Below, one piece after another: positions 36,570 to 48,354 of a stretch of 64,000 bases of DNA. A program made the position numbers and the translations under genes. Position 1 is the stretch's first letter; every line of letters starts with the position of its first letter. The DNA is from Hamiltosporidium tvaerminnensis (taxonomy: Eukaryota > Microsporidia > Dubosqiidae): contig JAKIMF020000013.1 in the NCBI GenBank assembly GCA_022605425.2, positions 1 through 64,000 on the forward strand, written 5' to 3'. Below the pieces are notes generated by a model. That model was not told the DNA's origin. It saw nothing but the letters and a program-made list of their open reading frames with translations, and ran no database searches.

Positions 36570-36820
36570 AGATAATGAAGGAATGTATAACCACATTAAC
36601 AATCATCTCTTAGCAATGTGTATCCTGAACAGATTGAAAATCATTGTTGAGATTTAGGTGGGATAAAAACCAAGCTGAATCTATAGACTAATCCCTCATA
36701 ATCCCAAGTTATATCAATTAAAAGAAACAAATTGGGAATTTTCATTTTTCATCCGCGACATCGAGAGGTTAAAGAGGGCAGGAATAAGATGGTAAATAAG
36801 TCAGTAATACATAGAAAAAT
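36570..36820 (+). repeat. Dispersed repeat R1, copy G (head part)
   Basis: The head block is recognisable by AAAATCATTGTTGAGATTTA (about 36638-36657) followed by GGTGGGATAAAAACC. The adjoining block is CATCGAGAGGTTAAAGAGGG (36758-36777). The same order occurs inverted in copy H (54130-54410). No core block follows. Confidence 0.5.
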
Positions 36821-38379
36821 ATTTGGAAATATGTTTAAGGTTTATGCATAAAATATTACAAATACCGTAATTTCATGTACACTGTAAATTGGACAATAAG
36901 TCAAGATATTTTAAACGATCATAAACAATAAAAATTAAACAGAAATGCATGTATGTAAGGATAGTTAAAACCCAGAACATCTAAAGCAATATTTATCTGC
37001 TAAGCAATATTTATAAAAAATCCTCTTTTTTTTCGAGCATTGATATACAGAAATTAAAACTGTCATACTAAAAATCGGCTATAAATCATATAATTTCAAT
37101 TTATAACTTCTATTTGCGAAATATTTGTTTCATTTCATATCATAAATTCAAATATTATGCCATTAACATTTTTTTTTCTAAAAAATTATATTCATATATA
37201 TTGTGTTAAATGATAGCTACCTCGCGCATGATCATAATATCCCCAAAGGCTTTTATAACAAAAATAATGGTTTTTTTCATATAATCGGTAAGAAAACCTT
37301 GTTTCCATATGAAATAAAATTAAACTATAACATGATTAGGGGGTTTAAAAAAAATAGGCTATGATTTTTAAGATAATTTTTTAGAAATTATCTTTTTAAA
37401 GTTGAAACAATAGCAGATGAATCGTAGATTAGCTATGTTTTGTAATTTTTTTTGAGACGTTTTATTTAAAAATTCTACACGCAGAAATCTTTAGTTTATA
37501 AAAGGATAAGATTTTTGATTCCGAAAATTTGACTCGGCTTATATCTCGATCCCCCCCATAAAAAAACCATATTTTCTATGCTACACATTGCATATCACTT
37601 AAGATATAAATTATGCAGCTTTTTAATAATCGAAATCTTAGCAATATATCCATAAAGTAATTATTTACAAATATTTTCGGTAAGGAATAACTCGGGCAGT
37701 AAATCCCTATTATGTATTGATATGAAAACGTTATATTCTCATAATACTTTTTTTTCTGATTTAATCACTATGATTACTTTCGTTTGAAAAGTGTAGTTTT
37801 CATGAGAGGCATGTACTATTTCATGTCGAAAGAGGCCTGATTCGATGAATAATGTTAAGATTTCACATAATTTTTATTTGTCAACTACAAACAACCTTTT
37901 AATGAGTTAGTCAGAGAATATATTTTCAAGGCAACGTTGAGACGTGAATGATTTTTAACATTAAGCCTCATAATGCTGGTTTTAATTTTTAGAACAGATC
38001 ACAAATCTTGTTTATACTGCTAAGAACATCTTAAGTTATTTTTTTAGGTTAAAATTTAAGAATTGTAGTGTATTTTAAGCACTAAGGAGAAGTTCCCTTT
38101 ATGAATTTATAAAATACAATAGGTTTTCTGTTTTGTTATGGTAAATTGTAGGATTCTCATTTGGTAGTTTGAGGAAAATATTTAAAACTTTAAGATACTA
38201 AGCCAAAAAACGAATTTAGTTGTGCCTGTTAGCTTTGACAAGTTGAAAAATTTTTTGTCTTACAAAAGAGAATAAAAATACAATGGGGAATGTGCAAATA
38301 TAAATATATGAAAGTACATTTATTTACTAATTCGAATTTTTTCTTAGTTTTTTATATGTAATATATTCAGTAAATATCA
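36821..38379. other. Gene-free region
   Basis: AT-rich DNA between R1 copies G and C. No gene, RNA structure or array is seen. Confidence 0.5.
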
Positions 38380-39360
38380 CATATATTTATCCGCACCGCA
38401 TATGTATATTGATTTTAAGATATTAACGCAGTTCATGGTTTAAAATAGATCGCTAAACACAATCAATCAATCCATAGGCCTTTTTTACAAACCAAAATCT
38501 AAATGAATTTGCTCAAAAAATATATATATTTTTAATAGGAGAGTAAATTGCTAGAATTTCGGTAATTTCCGTTGTTTAAGAAAAGATTTTGGTTTGAAAC
38601 TCATCCAATTTCCATCGATAACAGCATCTTTCTCAATTAACTTAGAATTTCGAACAACATATAAGTGCGGCCTAGATATATCTCAAAAAATTGCCCGAAA
38701 TCGCGTTAGATGCGTAATATTCTACTACCGGTATAACCCTTAGATTAGATTCTTGTCATATTAAAGGGTTTTTATATCTTATGACGCCAATTTTTCAACA
38801 TGTGTGAGCAAAACTAGATTCTATGCTTTTACATAGCAATTCATAGAAGTTCGATCTTTACATTATTTGTTAGGAGGAAAACTATAAAGCAACTTTACAG
38901 AAAAATTTTTGCAAATTTATAGACCTTCTTCTTAAATAGCTATTCCATTCATCTTTCCCTCTCGGTTTCGATAATGAACAAATGAAAGCTAACATTTCTG
39001 TCGATGCACAATGTCTTATTATTTCCGAGTTTATTTCCCAATTAAGAAAAATCTGTTTTCTAAAGCAAATCTTCTGGATACCCACAGTTCTTCTGTTTTA
39101 GCCAATTCACCTTTCTTTAGAGTTCAGTAGTCATGATCTGGTTCTTAGCAAGGTGAACGTGTATGAGACTGTCTTTTATTTTTTTAGATCTGTTGTAATT
39201 CTGGAATATAGAGGATTGGCCGAAATATTCGGTTTTGTTTACATCCTACCAAAATGTAAACATTGACTTTCACAATAAGCATGAGGACGAATCGCCGAGC
39301 AGTTAGTTTAAATGTAGTTATCAGCTCTCTTTCCACCTTCTTTTTTTTTCTAAAAATTGA
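38380..39360 (-). repeat. Dispersed repeat R1, copy C (longest)
   Basis: Runs in the A/B orientation. The end block TTAACGCAGTTCATGGTTTA is near 38421. The core near 38500-38850 includes CTTAGAATTTCGAACAAC and TGAGCAAAACTAGATTCTAT, matching the AAGCAAGGCTAAGTTTCAAT of copy B. A head block lies at 39190-39340. About 300 bp between core and head are lacking in A and B. That extra part contains a 67-codon open frame on the minus strand (38882-39085, including RHCASTEMLAFICSLSKPRG), so C may preserve the fuller element and the open frame may be a remnant of its protein. No transposase motif could be confirmed. Confidence 0.55.
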
Positions 39361-39424
39361 TATAAAACAAATGAAAATATAACTTGTTTTAGAGTCTCAA
39401 AAATTTTTAAATGAGTTATTTAGA

Positions 39425-39500
39425 CTTATTTAGCCAAATAATTGCCAAGCAGATAGTTTAATTGTGGTTATCAGTTCTGAAATATGTAGCTTTTATTTTA
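39425..39500 (-). repeat. Extra R1 head fragment next to copy C
   Basis: GCCAAGCAGATAGTTTAATT followed by GTGGTTATCAGTTCTG repeats the sequence around 39295-39330 (GCCGAGCAGTTAGTTTAAAT, then GTAGTTATCAGCTCT). It is a partial duplication of the R1 head about 150 bp away in the same orientation. Confidence 0.5.
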
Positions 39501-39546
39501 AATTAATTTAAACTACAATTTATAACACATCATCTCCAAGGTTATC

Positions 39547-39840
39547 TTATTCACCCATCTTAACCACATCCTTCTCTTCATTTAAACCCGGAATTTCATT
39601 TACTTCTATTGTCTCCACGTGCCGCGGTTACATTATTTAATTTATACAGAAAAAAGAATCCTATATTACTTTTTTAAACATTCTCATCTTCGTTATTAAC
39701 TTTCTCGATGAAGGGTTTAGTTTTTTTGCCACTAATCTCTTTCATTAATACTTAATGCCGCTCTCTCGGCTTTTTCGGTGTTCATTTCACACTTAGGTCC
39801 TTTTCGGCTATCAAAAGAAATTGTTTTTACTGTCTTTATT
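39547..39840 (-). pseudogene. Frameshifted acidic coding relic P2
   Basis: On the minus strand, coding-like stretches succeed each other in different frames. One (near 39840-39735) reads VKTISFDSRKGPKCEMNTEK and then AERAALSINERD before a stop. The next contains KPFIEKVNNEDENV. The last contains VETIEVNEIPGLNEEKDVV and ends with a stop at 39547. Base composition is richer in GC than the flanks. The terminal part resembles that of relic P1 at 47754-48000 in composition, order and stop position, though weakly. No family is recognised. Overall this is a decayed gene for an acidic protein, or a mobile-element remnant beside R1 copy C. Confidence 0.35.
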
Positions 39841-40301
39841 TAGTATTATCAAAAAATATGTGTCTCGTCATTCATGGGTATATAGACTTCTAAGATACAT
39901 TTTATGTTATTTTGTGGCAATACTGTCGCCTTTTATCACAAAGGGTGCAATATTTACATTTCAATTATAAATTATAACTAGTTCATTTGCTAATAGATCA
40001 TGTTAACTACTCTTCATAATTTCGATTTGAAGGTAATATAGAGAATTAATTCCTAGTTAAACCAGAGTTTTTATTTAGCTTCTTGTCCAGGAAGAATAAA
40101 TCTGATTTGTTATACCGAATTTCATGATCGATTTTTCTTCTCATGTCTGCATATTTCCGCATTTTAATTTGAAAAATTAAAGAATGACACTTTTTGATTG
40201 GCACTCAATCAAGTAAATACGGGTTTTTTTGACATTTTTAATTAATCTGTTTTAATATATAAAATTTTTATAGCAAAAATTTTAAAATCAAGCCTAATTA
40301 A
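39841..40301. other. Upstream region of LRR copy 2
   Basis: AT-rich leader with no CCC or GGG run near the start at 40302. No other feature is seen. Confidence 0.45.
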
Positions 40302-42915
40302 ATGCACTTCAAAAACTTTACGGTTCTATTCAGTGGTTTTTTAAACAAAAAAATAGGTGAAAGATATACGAATGTAAGTACAATTATCAATGTGAAAATG
40401 ATATTTTCGTCTTTTTTTCTTCTAATCTTTTGTGTAAAAATTGATTGTATCAGAATTATTATTTTTTTCACCGATATTAATCAGAATCAGAATCTTACAG
40501 CTAACCAAGCTGAATCATGTTTTACTCTAGACGCTAATAACAGAAAAAGACATCGGTGTAATGAAATTTTATGTACTCAAACTCAACAATGTTCCTTCGA
40601 TTTTGATGAAAAAATTCTAATGAATATTTTCAACAAGAAGACAATAATATAAGTAATAAAATCCCAAGATTGGATTCGAATGTGAAACGACTAGACAGCA
40701 CAAATAATACATCAGAAAATGGGGACTCAAACATGATATATTATGGGGACAATATTCAGAATTTAGAAGAGCCTGATGTAGATGCAAGCTTTGAAATTTT
40801 AGCTGATTCTGAAAATGAAAACTCTCTCTTGTTCCAAATCCCTGTCGATATTCTAATATTCGAATATTCAAATTCTTATGTAATTCGATCTATGTATTTT
40901 GATAATAGTAATTCATCTGAAATTAACGAAATTTATCTTAATATTAAAGATATAACAAAAGGTAATATTGATATCCATATGTTTAAAGAATGTTTAAATA
41001 TTCTATGTTACGGTTGGAATTATGGTGTTTCGGGGTTGAATAACGAAAATTTTTTGGATTTTATTCAGTTACTTTCTGATCTTTCTTGTTACTAGGGTAC
41101 TGATGGATTAATCACATTGTATAAAAACTTACTTCCATTTCTAATTTCATATGCAGCAGATATATCGTGTTCAAATGTATTTTTTTGACAGAAATTGAAT
41201 TTATAAAATATAGAGAATATTTTTTGCCATTCTTAACTGTACTCTATGCTTCAGTCGATATATTTTTTACTTCAAATACAAAAGAATTGGTGTTTATAGA
41301 GAAGAATGAAATTAGAAAACTCTATTTGGATGGAATGAATTCCTCCGAGAAAATCATAATTAGAACCACACCTATCGCTCTTAAATTTATGTATAAAGAT
41401 TATTCCAAAGATAAAAAAATTATTCTGTCCAAATTAGTCTTTTCATATGAAATATTGGGGATAAGGATTTCTAGTGATGACAGATATTATACAGCATATA
41501 AGAATTCTGATATTGCGGATCTTTTTTTGAAAAGAAATGCAGGTATATGTGACGTGAAAACCTTTTTCTTTTCGGTTTTTTATACCCACGATTTCAAAAA
41601 AAATGAACGGATCAAATATATAGAATTTGAAAGAATCGATTTAACATATGATTCTAGAATATTAGGCTTTGGTTTTTATTATTTAGAAACTCTAATCCTT
41701 GTAAAGTGTAAATTTAATAAATATCCGAAAGTTTTAAGCAATGTCTCGTTTTATTTTCCCAATTTAAAAATTTTGCGAATTATTGGATTCAGATTAACCA
41801 ATAGATTTTTTAATAATTTAAATTATTTAAAAATAGAGACTTTAGATATTTCGGGCAGCAACTATGTTGGTTCGAATCTAAAATTTTGTATTAATCTCCC
41901 AAAATTATTGAAAGAATTTAGAATGGATCATTCTTATCCGAACTACAATATTTTGAATTCTATGATTTTGAATGATAATTTAGCGGTTTTAAGTATGAGA
42001 GGAGTAGACTTTACTTGTTTGAAAAATTTTACAAGTTTTAGGAATGGCCAAAAATATTTTCATTGCCTAGATCTTTCAGGATGCATACTTGATGATTCTA
42101 TGTTGAATTTTTTTTCAATAAATATAAAATCCAAGATTCTTATATTAGAAGGTTTTGCTAATATGAATCATTTGCAAAAAATTTTGAATCAAGAATCCTT
42201 ATATGCAAGTGTCAAATGTTTAATCCTTTCGAACGATTCACTCACGTTAAGTATTTTCGATTTTTTATGTAAATTTAAAATACTAGAATACTTAAAGATC
42301 TCAAATTTAAGTATAAATTTATTAGCGCCCTTTGTTCCTGATTGTAGGTGTAAAGGTTATATATCTGAAATCGATTTATCAGAGAATAAATTATCAAATT
42401 TTTTTCTGTATTTTCTGTGTCAGTTTCATCAATTAAAAAGGCTTAGTTTGTCAATGTGTAATCTTGAAACAGGATTCATGGAAATTTTATGCTCTACTAA
42501 CCTTTCGACTTCTCTTAAAAATTTAAACATAGCTGGAAAAAGGATGTCTGAATTAGATATTCAGCAGATAGCATTACTGAAGAATCTAAATATCTTGTTC
42601 GTTTCTTTTGATGATTCGGTTTTTTCTGGTTCTTTAAGAAAATATGGAGCGTTGAAAAGTCCAAATTTAGAATTTTTAATTTTGGTTTTTACAAATGTCA
42701 ACTGTGATATTGCTAATTTTGTCATTATGCTTTCTTCGTTGAAAAGTCTTAATTTCGTGAAATGCAAATTAAATGACGATGTATTGATCATAAATTTTAA
42801 TTTATATCCGCCTTCTTTAAAAAGTATAACGTTCACCAAAACTTTTATACCTGAGAATGAGAGATTTTTTTTGGATGTTTTAAGAAATTTTGGAATTCAA
42901 GTTATAATAAATTGA
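40302..42915 (+). pseudogene. LRR family copy 2, with two frameshifts and one nonsense codon
   Basis: Homologous along its length to the intact gene at 60679. The N-terminal hydrophobic segment (about residues 36-50) and the Asn-rich region start in frame at 40302. The frame shifts near the A6 run at 40609-40614; the old frame closes at 40650 while the new one reads EYFQQEDNNISNKIPRLDSN. It continues through IYLNIKDITKGNIDI and CLNILCYGWNYG to a TAG at 41093-41095. The same frame resumes after the stop (LYKNLLPFLISYAADI) and shifts again at the T7 run 41180-41186. From there about 575 codons of LRR sequence run uninterrupted to 42915, ending QVIIN like the intact copy's NVIVN. Both frameshifts lie in homopolymers and could be sequencing errors; the TAG cannot be explained that way. 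Confidence 0.75.
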
Positions 42916-44019
42916 ATAAATTTATTTTATATTCGATATTTAATAAAGCTTTTTATATTAAAATAATAAATTTGTTTGAAACGAAGATCATATCTCAATC
43001 AGTACTTAGTTTTATTATTATGGCATTTATAAATTTTCTGAATAAATCTTGATAAATACAGTAAGAAAAGGGGAGATTTTCAACAAACTTTAAGATTTTG
43101 ATCGGTCTTGATATTAATCAGAGATCATGCTGAGATTTTAACAATTCGAATTCAACGATTTCTTTTTAATTAATTCGACTAATTCGGTATATTTAAATTG
43201 AAATAAATTTGATGAAAAATATTAAAAATTCACTTCTATCGAAGTTAAATCAATAACTGTAATTTGTTATGGTATTCATCGTTCAAAGATATTTTACTAG
43301 AATAAATCATACTGTGTGGTTTTTTAAACCATCTTGATCCGAAATCACTGTTTTTTTCGGTTTTTTAAATATCAATTTCAGGATTGACAATATCTTTTTA
43401 TAGTTATAAAATAGTGCCTGTTTGCAAAACCTAGTGATTTCTTTGTTTTTAGAAATATTAAATGCTTGAATATTTAATTTTACTAAAATGTTCTTCCACT
43501 TATAGCAAAATCATGTTGACATTTATTTTGCGATTATTATTCTGCAAATAAATGTGTTTTCAGCATCAAAATTTTTTTATATTTAATACTTTAGTATCAT
43601 TGCTGCGATCTTTTAACTTTGGCTCGCGGACATATTTTTCGGCGTGCCATGGCTTTTTTTATAAACCAGGTGTTTTTAATAGGAAAAAGAATTAAATAAA
43701 TACAAATAAATTATATGAATAAAATTCCATTTATAGATAATTTCTATTGTATATGTGTAATACAAAGAAAAGATTTAAGTTTAAACATTTTTTTTAACTA
43801 AAACCATATTTTTTTTTGTTTACTCATAAAAATTCAAAATATTTTGTTACTGAACATTATGTGATTGAGATTTATCACCAATTATCTGTTGAAATTGAGG
43901 ATTAAGTTTAATATTAGAAATTTAAAAAAATCTTCAGATACCTATCTGTTAGTTGAATGAAATCCGTTAAAAAATTTTTTCACATAGATAGACAAGTAAA
44001 GCCGAAGGCGGAAATAATA
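42916..44019. other. Gene-free spacer
   Basis: AT-rich spacer after LRR copy 2. A short GC-richer patch (about 43615-43660) has no coding character. Confidence 0.45.
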
Positions 44020-44240
44020 TCTCGAGATCATTTACGAACTTGATTTAATTGTGCAGGAGGAGAAAACAAAATCAAATTTAAAACTATGAGATTGGCAATG
44101 AATGCGTATATTTAGTGCAAAAAAAATTTGCCATTTTAGTGGGATCTAGATCACACTTGATCGATAATCCGATCCCTGTATAATCTCGAGTTCGAAAGAT
44201 TAAAAGAGGAATAGGTAAGTAGTAAAATTCTAGCTAAAAA
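44020..44240 (+). repeat. Dispersed repeat R1, copy I (head part)
   Basis: GGCAATGAATGCGTATATTT (about 44093) starts a head block that translates as GNECVYLVQKKFAILVG, collinear with the heads of copies A, B and F. It is followed by CGAGTTCGAAAGATTAAAAG (44179-44198), matching the ACATCGAGAGGTTAAAG of copy G. No core block follows. The copy ends about 150 nt past the stop codon of the dephospho-CoA kinase gene. Confidence 0.5.
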
Positions 44241-44388
44241 TATTTATTTGTTCATTTCCTTTTTATAGGTTTAATTAAGAAATAGAAAAAACTTTATTTT
44301 TTTGTAATTAAATATTTATACAAAATTAAAAAATACCAATTAGGAATTTATTTTTATAATGAAAATAAAATTAAAAAATTCATATTCT

Positions 44389-45021
44389 TTATTTAAGATC
44401 AGAATAAACCATTAAAAGAACTACAATGTAAATAATATAAAAATATATATTAACACCTTTGAAATTAATCTTATCGAGTTGTATTTTTGTAGATTCAATA
44501 CTATTAGAATTATCAATTGTGTAAGTTGCATTACAAATTTTGTACTTAATATCCATTTGTGATTTTATTTTTTGATCTATCAACAAATTACCATCTCTTT
44601 CAATTAATCTATTCCTCTGTGTTTCGTAGTCACAATAAACTACAATTGAATCAAAATATTTATTTAATTTACATTCAAAAAATAACGGAATTTCCATAAA
44701 AATAATTGATTTTCCCATAAATGCATAATATAGCAATCTAAATATTATTTCCGCATATACTTTTGGATGTATCAATTTTTCCAATTCCTTTCTTTTTTCT
44801 TTATTATTGAATACCATTTTTCTTAATTCTACTTTGTTTAAGGTATTGTCATCGTTTTTAACAGAATCACCAAATATTTGATACACCTTTTCCAAATTTT
44901 TATATAAAATTTTATTTGATATTTTGTCTGCATTTATAACTACATAACCTTTATCCATTAATATATTTGCCACACTTGTTTTTCCTGTCGCTATACCGCC
45001 AGTAATTGCTATTATTTTCAT
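44389..45021 (-). CDS. Dephospho-CoA kinase
   Basis: Performs the last step of coenzyme A synthesis, ATP-dependent phosphorylation of the ribose 3'-hydroxyl of dephospho-CoA. The 210-residue protein begins with the beta strand and P-loop MKIIAITGGIATGKTS (G8-x4-GKT). It then shows VINADKISNKIL, corresponding to the substrate-binding 'DaD..aR' region (about 29-40), and ELEKLIHPKVY with the conserved His-Pro (about 80-90). The lid segment is VVYCDYETQRNRLIERD (about 127-143), with the paired Arg residues expected there. The C-terminus carries an extra hydrophobic helix (about 188-206) likely to be a membrane anchor, so the enzyme may sit on a membrane. GGG lies 9 nt before the start codon. The length matches the family (about 200). 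Confidence 0.9.
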   Translation of the reverse strand: MKIIAITGGIATGKTSVANILMDKGYVVINADKISNKILYKNLEKVYQIFGDSVKNDDNTLNKVELRKMVFNNKEKRKELEKLIHPKVYAEIIFRLLYYAFMGKSIIFMEIPLFFECKLNKYFDSIVVYCDYETQRNRLIERDGNLLIDQKIKSQMDIKYKICNATYTIDNSNSIESTKIQLDKINFKGVNIYFYIIYIVVLLMVYSDLK

Positions 45022-46747
45022 TGTTTTTTACCCTCTTTAAAATAGTTTTATCTATGAAACTTTTCAACCGCTAAAAAAAATATTTGAAACAAAAAAAATC
45101 AAAGAAAGATTTTTTTTCAAATAAGTAACGGTTATAAATCCAAATATTTATTAGAAAATATCTTTATATCTTATTTAAGGATTATTACTCATAGTTTAAT
45201 ATTATAATTATAGATGATATAAGATTTATAATATATTAAAAATAATATAGTTGGGTGATTTGGAAAAAAAAATTAAACATCCTCTGTATATAAACTGTTA
45301 AATGATAAATCATTTAAAATAATACTATACTCATTATTTAATTTTCGTTTTATTAAGTTGGTTTTTTCCGATTGTTCTTTAATTTTAAATACAAAATAAG
45401 ATAATTATTTGACTATTTAATGAAATTTATAATTGTCATGAGAAATTAATATTTATAGACATTAAAATGTTAGATTAGATTGTTTATAATTTATTTAAAG
45501 ATTAAATAGATAAAATATATTTAAATGAACTTAAAAAGGTTTTTTTCTTTATTATAATAGTCTTGCTATGAAATTATTTATTTTCTTTAAACTTGATTTC
45601 TTACGGTCAATTAAATGAGCAAAATATTACCAAATTTAGAATATTAGTATGCCTTTTTGGGAGCATTACAATTTTATTATTGGAAATAAAAAATTTATAA
45701 CTTTTAGAAATCTAACTTCTAAATACTATAGAGAAAAGCTGCAAATAAAAAATTTAAAATTCATAGCAATACCTTATACATTTCTGCTATATTTCATTGA
45801 GCAATAAAATTAATTTAAGATAGATTTGCTTTTTATTATTGATTTTTTATATAACACACTGGATTATTCTTCGATTATTTAGAAGCTTTTCCAATATTTC
45901 TTTTTAGTGTATAATTTAGATTTTTTAATCATTTTAGAATTTAATAGTTTTGTTTAAACTTTTGTTTTAAAGTTTTTATCATTTTAGTAAAACGTAATAT
46001 TTTTAAGAATTTTTTCCTAGACTCTGATGCTTGAATGGTATTTTTCGACACTTAAACAACATTTTCTCGACAAAATATACGTTTCAAAAAAAAAATGATG
46101 TCAAGTTTCGTCTGAGTTATCGGAGGAATGTATATTCCTATAATTAATTATATTTGGATATTAGAATTGCAACTTAGGCACACACATATTAGATTTTAAG
46201 TTATTTCAAATAATAGAATTGAAATTCAAACGCTTAAAAATTATTTTCTCGTTTTTTGGTTCTAAAATTTGAATAAAATCTCAAAATTGATTCCAATTCG
46301 AATCTGAGTTATTATATTTATTTTTATCTAAAAGAAGTATACTCGATATTTTGTTCTAAATTTAGGATTCAACACTTGATGTTCACTCATATTTCCGCAC
46401 ATTCATTTTCAAACATATTGTTAGAACCGAGACCTTTAAAATTGGTTTTTAACACAATTTTATACCCGTTTATTCAAAACAATCAGAGTCTTTATAGAAA
46501 TGAATATCGCATAGATATAATCAAATATTTTCTTAAATATTCATTACATACGAATGGTTTAGAATTTATTAAAAAACTACCTAAATTACAATATACATTT
46601 AAATATCAATTATTTCAGAATAGATTGTAAATTTGGCTCTGATATAACTAATACTTATATTTATTCGTTATTCTTGTCTCATTTAATTCTAACAAACATA
46701 TATTTAGTCTATACACAAATTAAATAGAAGTTTCTATTTGTAGCTTA
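45022..46747. other. Gene-free region
   Basis: Mostly AT-only DNA. A frame of 83 codons starting at an ATG at 46379 and ending at 46630 has a little more Pro, His and Arg than background and could be a small gene. No family is recognised and no CCC motif precedes it. Confidence 0.4.
45031..45033 (-). promoter_or_regulatory. GGG start-proximal motif of dephospho-CoA kinase
   Basis: GGG on the minus strand, 9 nt upstream of the ATG, in an AT-only leader. This is the G-form of the microsporidian start-proximal signal. Confidence 0.4.
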
Positions 46748-46940
46748 TTTATTTGACACAAATTTGTGATTTTTAAAATTTAAATTTTGTCTTTTTAAAA
46801 CTTAGCTAGTATTTATTACCAAGAAATTAATAGTTTATTTAACCGTTTATTTGAGACAAATTTGAGATTTTTAATATATTTATTTTGTCTGTCACTCCTG
46901 GATAGTATTTATTGCCAAGAAATTTATAATTTATTTAAAG
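46748..46940. repeat. About 97-bp imperfect tandem duplication
   Basis: Two diverged units, about 46748-46844 and 46845-46940, share TTATTTGA(C/G)ACAAATTTG, GATTTTTAA, TATTTTGTCT, TAGTATTTATT(A/G)CCAAGAAA and AATTTATTTAA in order. No coding potential is seen. Confidence 0.55.
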
Positions 46941-47753
46941 TTTATTTTAATATCATTTTTAAGCTATAATATATGCTTTTTAATTCTAAATTATTTATCT
47001 AAAAAATTCGAATTCCTTAAAAATAAATCTATGGTTGCAATTAAACCTAAAATACTTTGTTTAATTATACATTTGATATTTAAAGAATATATATTAAAGT
47101 TTAAACCGCCTTTTTATATATAACTTATTGCAATATAAATATCTCAGTCTTAAATATATTTCTTTCAACTAACTTAAATCTTCATGTTTCGATGTCAGAA
47201 AATAGATTAGATTACTTAATTATTGAACCCAATTTCCCAACTGGCTCTTATAAACTTAAATATACATCTTTAAATAACATGTTTTTGGATTTCACACTCT
47301 TATATATTTGAAATATGTATGTATAACCAATCTGTTCTAAATATTTCTATAACTTTTGTAATCATTCTTATTGACATTATTTTTTAATATATATTATAAG
47401 CAACAGTTCAATGATAAATTATATTTCATTTATTCTTAGAAAATTACATATTTTATAGCAATTAATACAAATTATTGTAGAATATTCTTACATTTCTCAG
47501 TGTTAATTACTGTACAGTTTCATATATTTTATTAAAACATTTACAACCAATCTGTATATTAAAATCTAAATTTTGATGTAAAATATCAAAAGTGTTTTAT
47601 TTATAAAATAACTCCCAATTTATTCAGACATTTATAACCAATAAATGATTTAAATAAACAGAAAATTATATTTCAAAATAAAGTTTTTGATGTTTTAGTA
47701 ATTATAACTATCTTTATTTAATAAAATTTTGGGTTAAAATATTTTTACCATTT
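46941..47753. other. Gene-free spacer
   Basis: AT-rich DNA between the 97-bp duplication and relic P1. Nothing is recognised. Confidence 0.45.
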
Positions 47754-48000
47754 TTATATGTTTTCTTCTACCTCTTTAACCACTACTGTCTCTTCTTCCA
47801 AATCCAACTCTTCGTTAATATTTATGGTAGTTCCTTTACAGTGGTTCCTCCTTGTGAAATAAGGGATGTATTATTTTTTGTATTTTCCATTTTAACACCA
47901 TCTTCCTCGTTGTCTACTTGCTTTAAAGGGGGTGTTTTTAATTCTTTAATAATTGGTTTCTTACTTTTATTTTAATTTCTTTATCTTTTATATCACGTTG
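47754..48000 (-). pseudogene. Acidic coding relic P1 with a 14-bp frameshifting duplication
   Basis: On the minus strand, an uninterrupted segment runs from about 47957 and includes PPLKQVDNEEDGVKMENTKN and then NTSLISQGG, closing at a TAA near 47828. Just before the closure an imperfect 14-bp tandem duplication (GGAACCACTGTAAA then GGAACTACCATAAA) shifts the frame. The other frame then reads NINEELDLEEETVVVKEVEE to a stop at 47754. A second disruption precedes the segment near 47965. The composition is Glu-rich and more GC-rich than the surroundings. No family is recognised. The terminal part loosely resembles relic P2 (39547-39840). Confidence 0.4.
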
Positions 48001-48200
48001 TAGAAAAAGAAAAGATTATTGGTAAAAAAGTCTAAGAGAATTCATAAATGTATAAAATGGTTTTAACTAAAAAAATTATTGAATAAATTAGACATCTAAC
48101 ATTCCTTCAAATTAAATATTTGTTTATATTCTTTTAAAAGGAATAATTTTCTATATTTTTGAACTTCATTTAATTGATTTATATATTCATTAAATTTATA

Positions 48201-48285
48201 TCTTCTCTCATTTATTTATATCTTCATTTAATTTATTCTTCTCTCAGTTATTTACATCTTCATTTAATTTATATCTCACTCTTTT
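48201..48285. repeat. 36-bp tandem repeat upstream of the SNARE gene
   Basis: TCTTCTCTCA(T/G)TTATTTA then (T/C)ATCTTCATTTAATTTAT occurs at 48201-48236 and 48237-48272, followed by a partial third unit. It lies 70-150 nt upstream of the SNARE start codon and could overlap its promoter. Confidence 0.6.
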
Positions 48286-48354
48286 TTAAAATATAATTCT
48301 TACTTTAAATTTATTTTTTTTTCTACATTTTTGTTAAATTTTTACCGTTCAAAA

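Noticed and set aside
46379-46630. 83-codon ATG frame
   Set aside because: The best of the unassigned small frames, but no family is recognised and it has no expression signal, so it is not called as a gene.
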